Of a stretch of 64,000 nt of DNA, positions 36,631 through 45,517 are shown in pieces. The notes below the pieces were generated by a model. That model ran no database searches. It saw only the letters and a list, made by a program, of their open reading frames with translations, and had not been told where the DNA came from. Positions within the stretch are counted from its first letter, which is position 1, and every line of letters starts with the position of its first letter. Both the position numbers and the translations under genes were made by a program. The DNA comes from Pseudomonas sp. efr-133-TYG-5 (lineage in GTDB: Bacteria; Pseudomonadota; Gammaproteobacteria; Pseudomonadales; Pseudomonadaceae), in NCBI RefSeq assembly GCF_030209175.1, contig NZ_JARVSM010000005.1, forward strand, positions 1-64,000, in the 5' to 3' direction.

Positions 36631-37223
36631 CACGCTTTCTCCGTATCGACGCCAATGACAATGATGTCGTCGGTCTCATAGGAATGCGGGGGTACTGGCA
36701 GGTTCAAAGGCGCAGGTTGCGACTTGTAGACGCGGCCAGCCAGATCGTAGTGGGAACCGTGGCAAGGGCAGAAATAACCGCCTACCCAGTCTTTGCCCAG
36801 ATCCGCGGGTGCCACTTCGGGACGGAAGGTCGGTGAGCAACCCAGGTGGGTGCAGATCCCGATCAGCAGCAGGATTTCCGGCTTGATCGATCGCACTTCA
36901 GGGTCGACATAGGTGGGTTGCGTAGAGTTTTTGGAGGTTGGATCGGAGAGCTGGCCCTCGATCTTCTTGAGATTCCCCAGGATTTCCTCGGTACGGCGGA
37001 CAATGAACACCGGCTGGCCACGCCATTCAGCAATCATCTGCTGGCCTGGCTCGACTTTGCTGACATTCACTTTCACCGGTGCTCCGGCAGCTTTCGCCTT
37101 GGCACTGGGAAACCATGACCCCACGAACGGGACCGCAGCCCCCACCGCTCCTGCAGCACCCACCACGGATGTGGCTGCTACCAAGAAGCGACGCCGGCCT
37201 GCATTCACGCCGTCATTGCTCAT
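36630..37223 (-). CDS. petA: Ubiquinol-cytochrome c reductase Rieske iron-sulfur subunit
   Basis: The Rieske subunit takes electrons from quinol to its 2Fe-2S cluster. It has 197 residues. The Tat-type N-terminus (GRRRFLVAATSVVGAAGAVGAA) stays as membrane anchor. Cluster ligands lie in CTHLGC and CPCHGSHYD, both intact. It is the first gene of petABC, with a promoter about 85-110 bases upstream. Confidence 0.98.
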   Translation of the reverse strand: MSNDGVNAGRRRFLVAATSVVGAAGAVGAAVPFVGSWFPSAKAKAAGAPVKVNVSKVEPGQQMIAEWRGQPVFIVRRTEEILGNLKKIEGQLSDPTSKNSTQPTYVDPEVRSIKPEILLLIGICTHLGCSPTFRPEVAPADLGKDWVGGYFCPCHGSHYDLAGRVYKSQPAPLNLPVPPHSYETDDIIVIGVDTEKA

Positions 37224-37306
37224 TCAGTCCTCTCCCATCAGCTTTGTGGCCTGTTAAATCAGGCATCTACTAAATTGAAACTATGTACTTATAAAAATTT
37301 TGCCGA

Positions 37307-37335
37307 ATGGTAATGAAAACCCCCAATTCTGACAA
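37307..37335 (-). promoter_or_regulatory. Sigma70 promoter of petABC
   Basis: Minus strand TTGTCA (37330-37335), 17-base spacer, TACCAT (37307-37312). It lies 84 bases before petA. The remainder of this 268-base gap is AT-rich leader and the rpsI terminator; no gene is seen. Confidence 0.6.
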
Positions 37336-37433
37336 GGTAATTACCCGGAGGGCTGGCCCTCAAGCCTTGTAGTATAGGGGGTCTACGAATGTGGCAAGTT
37401 GTCACAGCGCAATTCTTTGAGAAATCGCAGGCA

Positions 37434-37468
37434 TAAAAAAACGCCCGCTTCCGTGAGGAATCGGGCGT
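37434..37468 (-). terminator. Rho-independent terminator of rplM-rpsI
   Basis: ACGCCCG and CGGGCGT form the stem, around a loop of about 14 bases. On the minus strand it is followed by eight T. Confidence 0.88.
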
Positions 37469-37491
37469 TCTTTTTGAACGTGGAAGCGGAA

Positions 37492-37884
37492 TTAACGCTT
37501 CGAGTACTGCGGACGCTTACGCGCTTTACGCAGACCAACTTTCTTACGTTCAACTTCACGGGCGTCGCGGGTAACGAAGCCAGCTTTGCGCAGAGCGCTA
37601 CGCAGGGTTTCGTCGTAGTCCATCAGAGCGCGGGTGATGCCGTGGCGGATTGCGCCAGCCTGACCACTTACACCACCGCCGATCACGGTGACGTAGATGT
37701 CGAACTTCTCGACAGTCTCGGTCAGTTCCAGCGGCTGACGAACTACCATGCGGGCAGTTTCGCGGCCGAAGAAAGTTTCCAGCGAACGGTTGTTGATGGA
37801 GATGTTACCAGTACCCGGACGCAGGAAAACGCGTGCGGTTGCGGTCTTGCGACGGCCAGTGCCGTAATTTTGAGTCGCCGACAT
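37492..37884 (-). CDS. rpsI: 30S ribosomal protein S9
   Basis: S9 is a 130-residue head protein of the small subunit whose C-terminal tail (RKARKRPQYSKR) reaches the P-site tRNA. N-terminal YGTGRRKTATARVFLRPG and GGGVSGQAGAIRHGI are family signatures. It follows rplM by 14 bases, the common operon. Confidence 0.99.
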   Translation of the reverse strand: MSATQNYGTGRRKTATARVFLRPGTGNISINNRSLETFFGRETARMVVRQPLELTETVEKFDIYVTVIGGGVSGQAGAIRHGITRALMDYDETLRSALRKAGFVTRDAREVERKKVGLRKARKRPQYSKR

Positions 37885-37898
37885 AATGAACTATTCCG

Positions 37899-38327
37899 TT
37901 AAATCTTCAGTTCTTGGGGCTGCTGAGCAGTATGAGGGTGTGCAGCGCCCGCATAGACTTTCAGCTTACGGTACATGTCGCGACCCAGCGGGTTCTTAGG
38001 CAGCATGCCTTTAACCGCGGTCTCGATCACGCGCTCAGGGGCCTTGGCGATCAGCTTTTCAAAGTTGATCGACTTGATGCCGCCCGGGAAACCGGAGTGG
38101 GAGTAGTACATTTTGTCAGTGGTTTTAGCGCCGGTTACACGGATCTGCTCGGCGTTGATGACGACGATGTAGTCGCCGGTGTCAACGTGAGGAGTGTACT
38201 CAGGCTTGTGCTTGCCACGCAGACGGCTCGCGATTTCGGTGGCCAGACGACCCAGGGTCTGACCAGCAGCGTCGACGACAAACCAGTCGCGCTTTACTGT
38301 TTCCGGTTTAGCAGTAAAAGTTTTCAT
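37899..38327 (-). CDS. rplM: 50S ribosomal protein L13
   Basis: L13 is a 142-residue early assembly protein of the large subunit. Signatures are WFVVDAAGQTLGRLATEIASRLRGKHKPEYTPH and GMLPKNPLGRDMYRKLKVY. It heads the rplM-rpsI operon. The mRNA leader has a GC-rich hairpin (see separate entry). In E. coli L13 represses its own translation. Confidence 0.99.
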   Translation of the reverse strand: MKTFTAKPETVKRDWFVVDAAGQTLGRLATEIASRLRGKHKPEYTPHVDTGDYIVVINAEQIRVTGAKTTDKMYYSHSGFPGGIKSINFEKLIAKAPERVIETAVKGMLPKNPLGRDMYRKLKVYAGAAHPHTAQQPQELKI

Positions 38328-38345
38328 TCTTTATAGCCTCAGGGG

Positions 38346-38367
38346 CCGCCTGTAAATAAGACGGCGG
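38346..38367 (-). promoter_or_regulatory. Leader hairpin before rplM, candidate autoregulatory site
   Basis: In the rplM leader CCGCC and GGCGG pair around a 12-base loop, ending some 19 bases before the start codon, just ahead of the GAGG ribosome-binding site. Ribosomal-protein operons often have such binding sites; function here is inferred. Confidence 0.4.
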
Positions 38368-38396
38368 ATCTTACTGAATAGTGCGTACTTTGACAA
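38368..38396 (-). promoter_or_regulatory. Sigma70 promoter of rplM-rpsI
   Basis: Minus strand TTGTCA (38391-38396), 17-base spacer, TAAGAT (38368-38373). It is correctly placed 41 bases before rplM. The rest of the gap up to 38571 holds no gene. Confidence 0.7.
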
Positions 38397-38571
38397 GTCA
38401 AAGGCAGCCGGATACAGACGCTTTCGGGGGCTCGGGTCGGCGCGTCCGTTCAACGGCAAGATTCTTCGGCGGCGGCGCATCACTTCCACTGCAGAAAGAG
38501 GTCGGCAATTATGCAGATTGCGAAAAATTTTTCAACCTGCTTTTATGATTGTTTTGCCCAAGGAGCACCCG

Positions 38572-39612
38572 ATGGACTATCGCCAGCTAGGCCGTACCGA
38601 CCTGAACGTGAGTGCAATCTGCCTCGGCACCATGACCTGGGGCGAGCAAAACACTGAAGCTGAAGCCTTCGCCCAGATCGAGCGAGCCAAGGAAGCCGGG
38701 ATCAACTTCATCGACACCGCCGAGATGTACCCGGTGCCGCCGAAGGCCGACACCTATGCCACCACCGAGCGCTACATCGGCAATTACTTCAAGCATCGTG
38801 GCGACCGCGCCGACTGGATCCTCGCCAGCAAGATCGCCGGCCCGGGCAACACCATCGACTACATCCGCGACAAGAACCTGCGCCACAACCGCCAGCACAT
38901 CCGCGCGGCGGTGGATGCCAGTCTAGAGCGCCTGCAGACCGACTACATCGACCTCTACCAGTTGCACTGGCCGGAACGCAGTACCAATTTCTTCGGCCAA
39001 CTCGGCTACAAGCACAAGATCGAAGCCAACCTGACACCGCTCGAAGACACCCTCGAAGCGCTCGACGAACAGGTCAAGGCCGGCAAGATCCGCCACATCG
39101 GCCTGTCCAACGAAACCCCGTGGGGCACCATGCGTTTCCTCGCCCTGGCCGAAGCCCGTGGCTGGCCGCGCGCAGTGTCGATCCAGAACCCGTACAACCT
39201 GCTCAACCGCAGCTTCGAGGTCGGCCTGGCGGAAATCGCCATCCGCGAACAGTGCGGCCTGCTTGCCTACTCGCCGCTGGCGTTCGGCTTCCTGTCGGGC
39301 AAGTACGAGGGTGGCGCGCGTCCGCCGAAAGGCCGCCTGAGCCTCTACAGCCGCTTCAGCCGCTACTTCAACCCGCAATCGGAAGCCGCCTGCAGCCGCT
39401 ATGTGGCCCTGGCCCGCGAGCATGGCCTGGATCCGGCGCAAATGGCCCTGGCGTTCGTCACCCAGCAACCGTTCGTCACCAGTAACATCATTGGCGCCAC
39501 GACCCTTGAGCAACTGGACAGCAACATCGCCAGCTTCGACCTGAAGCTTTCCGACGAAGTGCTGGCAGGGATCGAGGCGATTCACAAGGATCATCCGAAC
39601 CCGGCGCCTTGA
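38572..39612 (+). CDS. NADP(H)-dependent aldo-keto reductase, Tas-like
   Basis: This 346-residue aldo-keto reductase has the same length as E. coli Tas. ATG 38572 has AAGGAG eight bases before it, so I rejected an upstream start at 38518. The barrel opens with YRQLGRTDLNVSAICLGTMTWG. The catalytic tetrad can be traced: Asp/Tyr in NFIDTAEMYP, a Lys in ILASKIAG and the His in LYQLHWP. The cofactor-binding C-terminal part is SNIIGATTLEQLDSNI. The substrate is unknown. A REPIN follows. Confidence 0.9.
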   Translation: MDYRQLGRTDLNVSAICLGTMTWGEQNTEAEAFAQIERAKEAGINFIDTAEMYPVPPKADTYATTERYIGNYFKHRGDRADWILASKIAGPGNTIDYIRDKNLRHNRQHIRAAVDASLERLQTDYIDLYQLHWPERSTNFFGQLGYKHKIEANLTPLEDTLEALDEQVKAGKIRHIGLSNETPWGTMRFLALAEARGWPRAVSIQNPYNLLNRSFEVGLAEIAIREQCGLLAYSPLAFGFLSGKYEGGARPPKGRLSLYSRFSRYFNPQSEAACSRYVALAREHGLDPAQMALAFVTQQPFVTSNIIGATTLEQLDSNIASFDLKLSDEVLAGIEAIHKDHPNPAP

Positions 39613-39626
39613 TCGACCGCTAGAAG

Positions 39627-39692
39627 CTTCGCGAGCAGGCTCGCTGCCACAAGGATCACGCTGTACCTGTGGTAGCGAGCCTGCTCGCGAAG
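39627..39692. repeat. REPIN: inverted pair of REP sequences
   Basis: CTTCGCGAGCAGGCTCGCTGCCACA and its inverted copy (39668-39692) form a long hairpin in the convergent gap between the reductase and acyl-CoA dehydrogenase genes, where it may also act as terminator. Confidence 0.9.
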
Positions 39693-39716
39693 GTGCCCGT
39701 CAATTCACTGCAGAAC

Positions 39717-40853
39717 TCACAGCGACCGCGCGATGATCTCCTTCATGATCTCGTTGGTGCCGGCGTAAATCCGCTGCACCCGCGCATCCGCCCATGCCCG
39801 TGCCACCGGGTATTCCCACATGAAGCCGTAGCCGCCATGCAACTGCACGCACTCGTCGAGCACCTTGCATTGCAGGTCGGTGCCCCAGTACTTGGCCATC
39901 GCCGCCGTCGGCACGTCGAGCTTGCCTTGCAGGTGCAGTTCCAGGCAGCGGTCGACGAAGACCCGGCCGATCTGAATCTCGGTGGCCATTTCCGCCAGTT
40001 TGAAGCGGGTGTTCTGGAAGTCGGCAATGGCCTTGCCGAACGCCTTGCGTTCGCGGGTGTAATCGAGTGTCCATTGCAGCGCCGCCTCGGCCGAGGCCAG
40101 GCCGCCGATCGCCACGGTCAGGCGCTCCTGCGGCAATTCCTGCATCAGGTAGGCGAAGCCTGCGCCGGCCTGCCCCAGCAGGTTTTCCTTCGGCACGCGT
40201 ACGTCCTGGAAGAACAATTCCGACGTGTCCTGAGCCTTCATTCCGACCTTCTCCAGGCGCTTGCCCTTGTCGAAGCCCGGCGTGTCGGCCTCGACCAGGA
40301 ACAGACTGGTGCCCTTGGCGCCGGCCTTCGGATCCGTCTTGGCCACCACGATCACCAGATCCGCGAGAAAGCCGTTGGTGATGAAGGTTTTCGAGCCATT
40401 GATCACATAGTGGTCGCCGTCGAGCACCGCGGTGGTCTTCACCCCTTGCAGGTCGGACCCGGCGCCCGGTTCGGTCATGGCGATGGCGCTGACCATCTCT
40501 CCAGACACCAGTTTCGGCAGGTATTTGTGTTTCAGCGCTTCGCTGCCGTAATGCAGGATGTACGGCGCAACAATGTCCGAGTGCAGGGAGAAACCGATGC
40601 CGGTCAGGCCCAGGCGCCCGACCTCCTCGATCACCACGGCACTGTAGAGAAAATCCGCCCCCAGGCCGCCGTATTCCTCCGGCAGGTGCGAGCAGAGCAT
40701 GCCCGCCTCCCCCGCCTTGTTCCACAGTTTACGGTCGATGTAGCCTTGCTTTTCCCATTGTCCATGGAACGGCACGGCCTCTTTTTCGAGGAATGTTCTG
40801 ACGCTGTCGCGGAACAGTTCGTGCTCGGAGCTGAACAAGGTTCTGGGGATCAT
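39717..40853 (-). CDS. Acyl-CoA dehydrogenase
   Basis: This 378-residue flavoenzyme oxidises acyl-CoA to trans-2-enoyl-CoA. I chose ATG 40853, which begins MIPRTLFSSEHELFRDSVR as in typical family members and has AAGGTG upstream. FAD/substrate signatures are AIAMTEPGAGSDLQGVKTTA and VINGSKTFITNG. The C-terminal CVQLHGGYGFMWEYPVARAWADARVQRIYAGTNEIMKEIIAR contains the catalytic Glu region (YAGTNEIMKE). The substrate is probably a short or medium acyl-CoA, but cannot be fixed. It is divergent from a GlxA-type regulator that may control it. Confidence 0.94.
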   Translation of the reverse strand: MIPRTLFSSEHELFRDSVRTFLEKEAVPFHGQWEKQGYIDRKLWNKAGEAGMLCSHLPEEYGGLGADFLYSAVVIEEVGRLGLTGIGFSLHSDIVAPYILHYGSEALKHKYLPKLVSGEMVSAIAMTEPGAGSDLQGVKTTAVLDGDHYVINGSKTFITNGFLADLVIVVAKTDPKAGAKGTSLFLVEADTPGFDKGKRLEKVGMKAQDTSELFFQDVRVPKENLLGQAGAGFAYLMQELPQERLTVAIGGLASAEAALQWTLDYTRERKAFGKAIADFQNTRFKLAEMATEIQIGRVFVDRCLELHLQGKLDVPTAAMAKYWGTDLQCKVLDECVQLHGGYGFMWEYPVARAWADARVQRIYAGTNEIMKEIIARSL

Positions 40854-41005
40854 GCGGCACCTTTTCGTTATTGTTGGTCGGAACAGACCCTCAGAGCCTA
40901 TGCCTCGCTTCCGATACAGGACACTGGACACATCCGACAAAAAATAAGACGATCCAGCCGTCTGGTGACCACTTTCCCTTATAAAAACAAAACAAAAGTT
41001 GAATT

Positions 41006-42001
41006 ATGTCCAAGCAAGTCTCCACGCCCTTGCGGCGCGTCAGCATCCTGGCAATCGACCGGGTTTTCGCTTCCACCCTCATGCAGGCCAAGGATTTCTT
41101 CCACCTGGCCAGCCTGCGCTACGGCAAACAACTGGGCCACGGCCTGACTCCGGCGTTTGAAACCCGCCTGGTCAGCCCCGACGGCAAACCGGTGAACAGC
41201 TTCAGCGACGTGATCATGCCGGTGGACGGCGGCCTGGAAAACGCCGACGTCATCATCCTTCCGGCGTTCTGGGACGATTTCGATACGCTGTGCAAACGTT
41301 ATCCACAGATCCTGCCCTGGCTGCGCGAACAGCATGCTCGCGGTGCGGTGCTCTGCGGCGAGGCCACCGGGGTGTTCTGGCTGGCCGAAGCCGGCCTGCT
41401 CAACGGCAAGGAGGCGACCACCTACTGGCGCTTCTTCAACGCCTTCGCCGAGCGCTTCCCACGGGTGCAGCTCAATCAGGACAAGCACCTGACCGACGCT
41501 GACAACCTGTACTGCGCCGGCGGCACCACCTCGGCCTGCGACCTCTACATTTACCTGATCGAGCGTTTCTGCGGCGCGAATGTCGCCCAGGCCGTGGCCC
41601 GCGACATTCTCTATGAAGTGCAGCGCAGCTATTCGCCGGGACGCATCGGGTTTGGCGGGCAGAAACTGCATCAGGACGTGATCATCCTGCAGATCCAGCA
41701 CTGGCTCGAGGAGCATTTCGCCGACAAGTTCCGCTTCGAGGACGTTGCCCGCGAACACGGCATGAGCATTCGCAATTTCATGCGCCGCTTCCAGACCGCC
41801 ACCGGCGACAAACCGCTGCATTATCTGCAACGCCTGCGCATCGAGACCGCCAAGGGCCTGCTCTCCGGCAGTCGCAAAAGCATCAAGACCATCAGCTACG
41901 AAGTCGGCTACGACGATGCGAGCTTCTTCGCCCGCCTGTTCCGCCAGCATACGGAGCTGTCACCGAACCAGTATCGGCAGCAGTTTCAGCAGGCGGCATA
42001 A
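41006..42001 (+). CDS. GlxA-family transcriptional regulator (DJ-1/PfpI-like plus AraC HTH)
   Basis: The 331-residue protein has a GATase1-like (DJ-1/PfpI) sensor domain at about 10-195 (VRGxE-type region replaced by LCGEATGVFWLAEAGLL) and an AraC double helix-turn-helix at about 230-328 (FEDVAREHGMSIRNFMRRFQTATGDKPLHYLQRLRIETAKGLL, then KTISYEVGYDDASFFARLFRQHTELSPNQYRQQF). Such regulators often respond to amines or amino-acid-derived compounds. It is divergently transcribed from the acyl-CoA dehydrogenase gene with a 152-base shared gap. Confidence 0.92.
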   Translation: MSKQVSTPLRRVSILAIDRVFASTLMQAKDFFHLASLRYGKQLGHGLTPAFETRLVSPDGKPVNSFSDVIMPVDGGLENADVIILPAFWDDFDTLCKRYPQILPWLREQHARGAVLCGEATGVFWLAEAGLLNGKEATTYWRFFNAFAERFPRVQLNQDKHLTDADNLYCAGGTTSACDLYIYLIERFCGANVAQAVARDILYEVQRSYSPGRIGFGGQKLHQDVIILQIQHWLEEHFADKFRFEDVAREHGMSIRNFMRRFQTATGDKPLHYLQRLRIETAKGLLSGSRKSIKTISYEVGYDDASFFARLFRQHTELSPNQYRQQFQQAA

Positions 42002-42024
42002 CTCGCTGCCCACGCACAAAACTG

Positions 42025-42115
42025 CTGTGGGCGTGGGCTTGCTCGCGAAAGCGTACGTTCAGTTGGCATCTATTTAGCTGACACACCGCATTCGCGAGCA
42101 AGCCCGCTCCCACAG
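42025..42115. repeat. REPIN: inverted pair of REP sequences
   Basis: CTGTGGGCGTGGGCTTGCTCGCGAA (42025-42049) is paired with TTCGCGAGCAAGCCCGCTCCCACAG (42091-42115). It is of the CAAGCCC subtype. Confidence 0.9.
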
Positions 42116-42131
42116 GGTTACTGCGTCGCAT

Positions 42132-42162
42132 AAAAAAAAGGCCTGCAATTGCAGGCCTTTTT
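42132..42162 (-). terminator. Bidirectional terminator (zapE / GlxA-family gene)
   Basis: GGCCTGC-AATT-GCAGGCC is a perfect 7-bp stem with eight A on one side and five T on the other. Confidence 0.9.
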
Positions 42163-42178
42163 CATGCTTCGAATCTGC

Positions 42179-43273
42179 TCAAGGCTTGTGCGCCCGCGAC
42201 AGGAATTCGTGCGATTGCATCTCCAGCAGACGGCTGAGCGTGCGCTGGAATTCGAACGTCAGGCGCCCGCCGGTGTACAGGTCTTTCAATTCGACTTCGG
42301 CAGAAATGATCAACTTGACGTTACGGTCGTAGAACTCGTCGACCATGTTGATGAAGCGTCGGGCGATGTCGTCGGTGGCGACGCTCATCTGCTCGACACC
42401 GCTGAGCAGCACGGCGTGGAAAATCTTGCCCAGTTCGATGTAGTCGTTCTGGCTGCGCGGGCCATCGCACAGTTCGCGGAAATCGAACCAGGCCACGTCA
42501 TCGCAGGTGCGCAGGGCACGGATTTCGCGGTTTTCGATGATCAGCACATCGTTCTCGACGGCTGCGGTGCACTCTGGCGTCAGCGCGCGGAAGCTCTTGC
42601 GCAGGCTTTCGTGGGCCGCTTCATCCAGTGGATAGTGGAACAGCTCGGCCTGCTCGAGGTGACGCAGACGATAGTCGACACCGCTGTCGACGTTGACGAT
42701 TTCGGTGTTCTGCTTGATCAGGGCAATCGCCGGCAGGAAGCGCGCGCGTTGCAGACCGTCCTTGTACAGGCCGTCCGGGACGATGTTCGAAGTGGCGACC
42801 AGGGTCACGCCGTTCTTGAACAGCTCTTCCATCAGCGTGCCGAGGATCATCGCGTCAGTAATGTCGGAGACGAAGAATTCGTCGAAGCAGATCACCCGCG
42901 ACTCCGTGGCGAAGCGCTTGGCGATGATGGTCAGCGGGTTTTTCTCGCCGCCGAGGGTTTTCATCTCTTCGTGCACGCGCTTCATGAAGCGGTGGAAGTG
43001 AGTACGGGTCTTTTCCTTGAACGGCAGCGCTTCGAAGAAGGTGTCGACCAGGTAAGTCTTGCCGCGACCGACGCCGCCCCAGAAGTACAGACCCTTGACC
43101 GGCGTCTGATCCTTCTTGCCAAACAGCTTGCCCAGCAAACCCGGTTTGTTCTGCTCGGCCGCGATCAGATCGTCGTACAGCCGCTGCAAATGACGCACGG
43201 CCGTTTCCTGCGCAGCGTCATGGAAGAAATCCGGGCGTTTCAGATCAGCTTGATATCGTTCTAGGGGCGTCAT
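42179..43273 (-). CDS. zapE: Cell division ATPase ZapE (AFG1-like)
   Basis: ZapE is a 364-residue AAA+ ATPase of the AFG1/LACE1 type that associates with the Z-ring in E. coli under oxygen-poor or heat conditions. The Walker A motif is GGVGRGKT (66-73). Walker B is VICFDEFFVSD, and ATSNIVPDGLYKDGLQRARFLPAI carries the sensor and arginine-finger region. It lies downstream of the trpS terminator on the same strand and starts at ATG 43273. Confidence 0.95.
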   Translation of the reverse strand: MTPLERYQADLKRPDFFHDAAQETAVRHLQRLYDDLIAAEQNKPGLLGKLFGKKDQTPVKGLYFWGGVGRGKTYLVDTFFEALPFKEKTRTHFHRFMKRVHEEMKTLGGEKNPLTIIAKRFATESRVICFDEFFVSDITDAMILGTLMEELFKNGVTLVATSNIVPDGLYKDGLQRARFLPAIALIKQNTEIVNVDSGVDYRLRHLEQAELFHYPLDEAAHESLRKSFRALTPECTAAVENDVLIIENREIRALRTCDDVAWFDFRELCDGPRSQNDYIELGKIFHAVLLSGVEQMSVATDDIARRFINMVDEFYDRNVKLIISAEVELKDLYTGGRLTFEFQRTLSRLLEMQSHEFLSRAHKP

Positions 43274-43292
43274 AATTCGTTAGCAAGGCAAC

Positions 43293-43324
43293 AAAAACGG
43301 GCCGTCACTGTAGCGATGGCCCGT
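43293..43324 (-). terminator. Rho-independent terminator of trpS
   Basis: ACGGGCCGTC and GATGGCCCGT (43297-43324) form a stem of 10 bp with one wobble pair. On the minus strand five T follow. Confidence 0.8.
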
Positions 43325-43363
43325 GGGAATGGCAATCGGCCCTTGGTCGGGCCGTGCCGCCGA

Positions 43364-44719
43364 TTATTCCTGAACCGGGGTCAGCGCGACGCGCAGAGCC
43401 GCGATGGCCGCATCGCGTGCAGCTGCATCGGCGAACGCCGGGCTGTCGCCAACGCACTCGCCTTCCAGCCAGACGCTGAAGCTCAGGTCTGCAGGGCGGA
43501 TGTCCAGTGCCTGGCCGGCCTGCAGCTGCTTGGTCACCTGGCCTGCGGTTTTGCCGTCGGCAAAGTTGCGCGACAGCAACAGTTGCTCGCCATCGGCTGC
43601 CAGCAGACGGAAGCGGAAACTGCCGTCGTCTTCACGGAAGCTGACGAAGCGTGCGGCTTTCGCAGCTTTCTTCTTGGTGGTCGCCGCCACTTGCACCTGA
43701 TTGACGAACGAACGCAGGCCAACTGCTTCACGCAGTTCGTTGAGGAACGGCGTCGCGACCGCACGGGCCTTTTGCGCACCGTGCTGGAGGATGTCTTCCA
43801 GATCCGCCGGGCGCTCGATCAACTGGTGATAACGCTCGCGGGACTCGCCCAGTTCATTGTCGAGCAGCTGGAACAGGCGATTCTTCGCCTCGCCCCAACC
43901 CAGGCCACCGAGCAGCTCACTGCGGAATTCGTCGGCCTGCGCAGGCGTTGCGAACGCCTGGAACAGGGTGAACAGGTGCGAGTTGTCCGGATCCTTGGCT
44001 TCGCCCGGCGCGCGGGAGTCGGTAACGATCCGCGAGATCGCGTCCTTCATCTCCTTGGCGCTGGAGAACAGCGGGATGGTGTTGTCGTAGCTCTTGGACA
44101 TCTTGCGCCCGTCGAGCCCCGGCAGCGTCGCCACGCTTTCCTCGATCAGCGCTTCGGGCATGGTGAAGAACTCCTTGCCCTGGCCGAACAGGTGGTTGAA
44201 GCGCTGGCCGATGTCACGGGCCATCTCCACGTGCTGAATCTGATCGCGACCGACCGGCACCTTATGCGCGTTGAACATCAGAATGTCCGCCGCCATCAGC
44301 ACCGGGTAGCTGTACAGGCCCATGGTGATACCGGCATCCGGGTCTTCGCCGGCTTCGACGTTCTTGTCCACCGAGGCCTTGTAGGCGTGGGCGCGGTTGA
44401 GCAGGCCCTTGGCGGCGACGCAGGTCAGCAGCCAGGTCAGCTCGGGAATTTCCGGGATATCGGACTGACGGTAGAAAGTCACGCGGTCGACATCCAGGCC
44501 ACCCGCCAGCCAGGTCGCGGCGATTTCCAGACGCGAGCGCTGGATGCGCAGCGGGTCATCGCATTTGATCAGGGCGTGGTAGTCGGCCAGGAAGTAGAAC
44601 GAATCGGCATGGCTGTCGCGACTGGCGAGGATCGCCGGGCGGATGGCGCCGGCGTAGTTGCCCAGGTGCGGCGTGCCGGTGGTGGTGATGCCGGTGAGGA
44701 TGCGGGTACGGTTCGTCAT
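43364..44719 (-). CDS. trpS: Tryptophanyl-tRNA synthetase
   Basis: TrpS charges tRNA-Trp. It has 451 residues from ATG 44719, longer than the roughly 330-residue E. coli enzyme. The class I HIGH-like motif is in GTPHLGNYAG and the KMSKS motif is in DGRKMSKSYDNTI. The extra C-terminal part (from about 335) is a separate domain rich in Ala/Lys near its start (TKKKAAKAARF), a feature of the long TrpRS type of pseudomonads. It is followed on the same strand by zapE after a terminator. Confidence 0.96.
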   Translation of the reverse strand: MTNRTRILTGITTTGTPHLGNYAGAIRPAILASRDSHADSFYFLADYHALIKCDDPLRIQRSRLEIAATWLAGGLDVDRVTFYRQSDIPEIPELTWLLTCVAAKGLLNRAHAYKASVDKNVEAGEDPDAGITMGLYSYPVLMAADILMFNAHKVPVGRDQIQHVEMARDIGQRFNHLFGQGKEFFTMPEALIEESVATLPGLDGRKMSKSYDNTIPLFSSAKEMKDAISRIVTDSRAPGEAKDPDNSHLFTLFQAFATPAQADEFRSELLGGLGWGEAKNRLFQLLDNELGESRERYHQLIERPADLEDILQHGAQKARAVATPFLNELREAVGLRSFVNQVQVAATTKKKAAKAARFVSFREDDGSFRFRLLAADGEQLLLSRNFADGKTAGQVTKQLQAGQALDIRPADLSFSVWLEGECVGDSPAFADAAARDAAIAALRVALTPVQE

Positions 44720-44743
44720 GGGTAATCGCTTGTCAGACTGCAA

Positions 44744-45373
44744 TCAATTCGAGAGACGCGGCAGGATCAGATCCTTGAGATCGGTCAGCTTGCCATGAAA
44801 AAAGTGTCCGCATTCTGCCACTTTCAGCAGCTCATGGGGGCGCTGGAGTTTTTCCGACCAGTCGTAGACCCACTGCGGATCGATGACCTCGTCGGTCTCC
44901 GGCTGGATCACGGTCAACTCGCCGTGTTGTGGCAGTTGATCCAGATCGCCCAGGCGCATGACCGCCGGCGCGACCATGAACAGTTGCTTGAGCTGCACGC
45001 CTTGGGCTTCGAGACGACCGCCGAGACTTGCTGCAACAAAGCCGCCGAAGGAGAAACCGAACAGGGTCAGCGGCAGATCCGGGTGTTTTTCCCGCAGCCA
45101 GGCAGCCGCCGCCTGAGCGTCGTCGACCTCACCACTGCCCATATCGTGGGCACCTTCGCTGGCGCCGACGCCGCGGTAGTTGAAACGCAGGGTAATCAGG
45201 CCGGCGTCGCGCGCGGTGCGCTGCAGGGTCGAGACGACCTTGTTGAGCATGGTGCCGCCCTGCACCGGGTTCGGGTGGCAGATCAACGCAATGCCGCGTG
45301 GCTGCTCGTGATCGAGGTACAGCGCTTCAAGTTGGCCGACAGGGCCGGCAATGACTACAGGGGTTTCACGCAT
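44744..45373 (-). CDS. Alpha/beta hydrolase of the COG2945 type
   Basis: The 209-residue protein has the alpha/beta hydrolase fold. The nucleophile elbow is GFSFGG, the oxyanion region CHPNPVQGGTMLNKVV, the acid probably in QPETDEVIDP and the catalytic His in CGHFFHGKL. This family is conserved next to trpS/zapE in pseudomonads, but its substrate is unknown. ATG 45373 was chosen because upstream residues are not family-like; the ribosome-binding site is weak. The gene is divergent from zapG. Confidence 0.85.
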   Translation of the reverse strand: MRETPVVIAGPVGQLEALYLDHEQPRGIALICHPNPVQGGTMLNKVVSTLQRTARDAGLITLRFNYRGVGASEGAHDMGSGEVDDAQAAAAWLREKHPDLPLTLFGFSFGGFVAASLGGRLEAQGVQLKQLFMVAPAVMRLGDLDQLPQHGELTVIQPETDEVIDPQWVYDWSEKLQRPHELLKVAECGHFFHGKLTDLKDLILPRLSN

Positions 45374-45517
45374 CAGCAAGGAAGGAACTCCGTGACCTCG
45401 AATCGGGTCGACTCGTCTAGCAAATTGTCTGTGCCAATCTATTGCGAGTGAATCGCGGTATACAGCGCAGGTTCGAGCCGTTAACGTAAAGCAAAGCCGT
45501 TTATAGAGGAAGGACTC

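Noticed and set aside
39669..41147. Plus-strand frame of about 490 codons opposite the acyl-CoA dehydrogenase gene
   Set aside because: Antisense shadow; the acyl-CoA dehydrogenase motifs are all on the minus strand.
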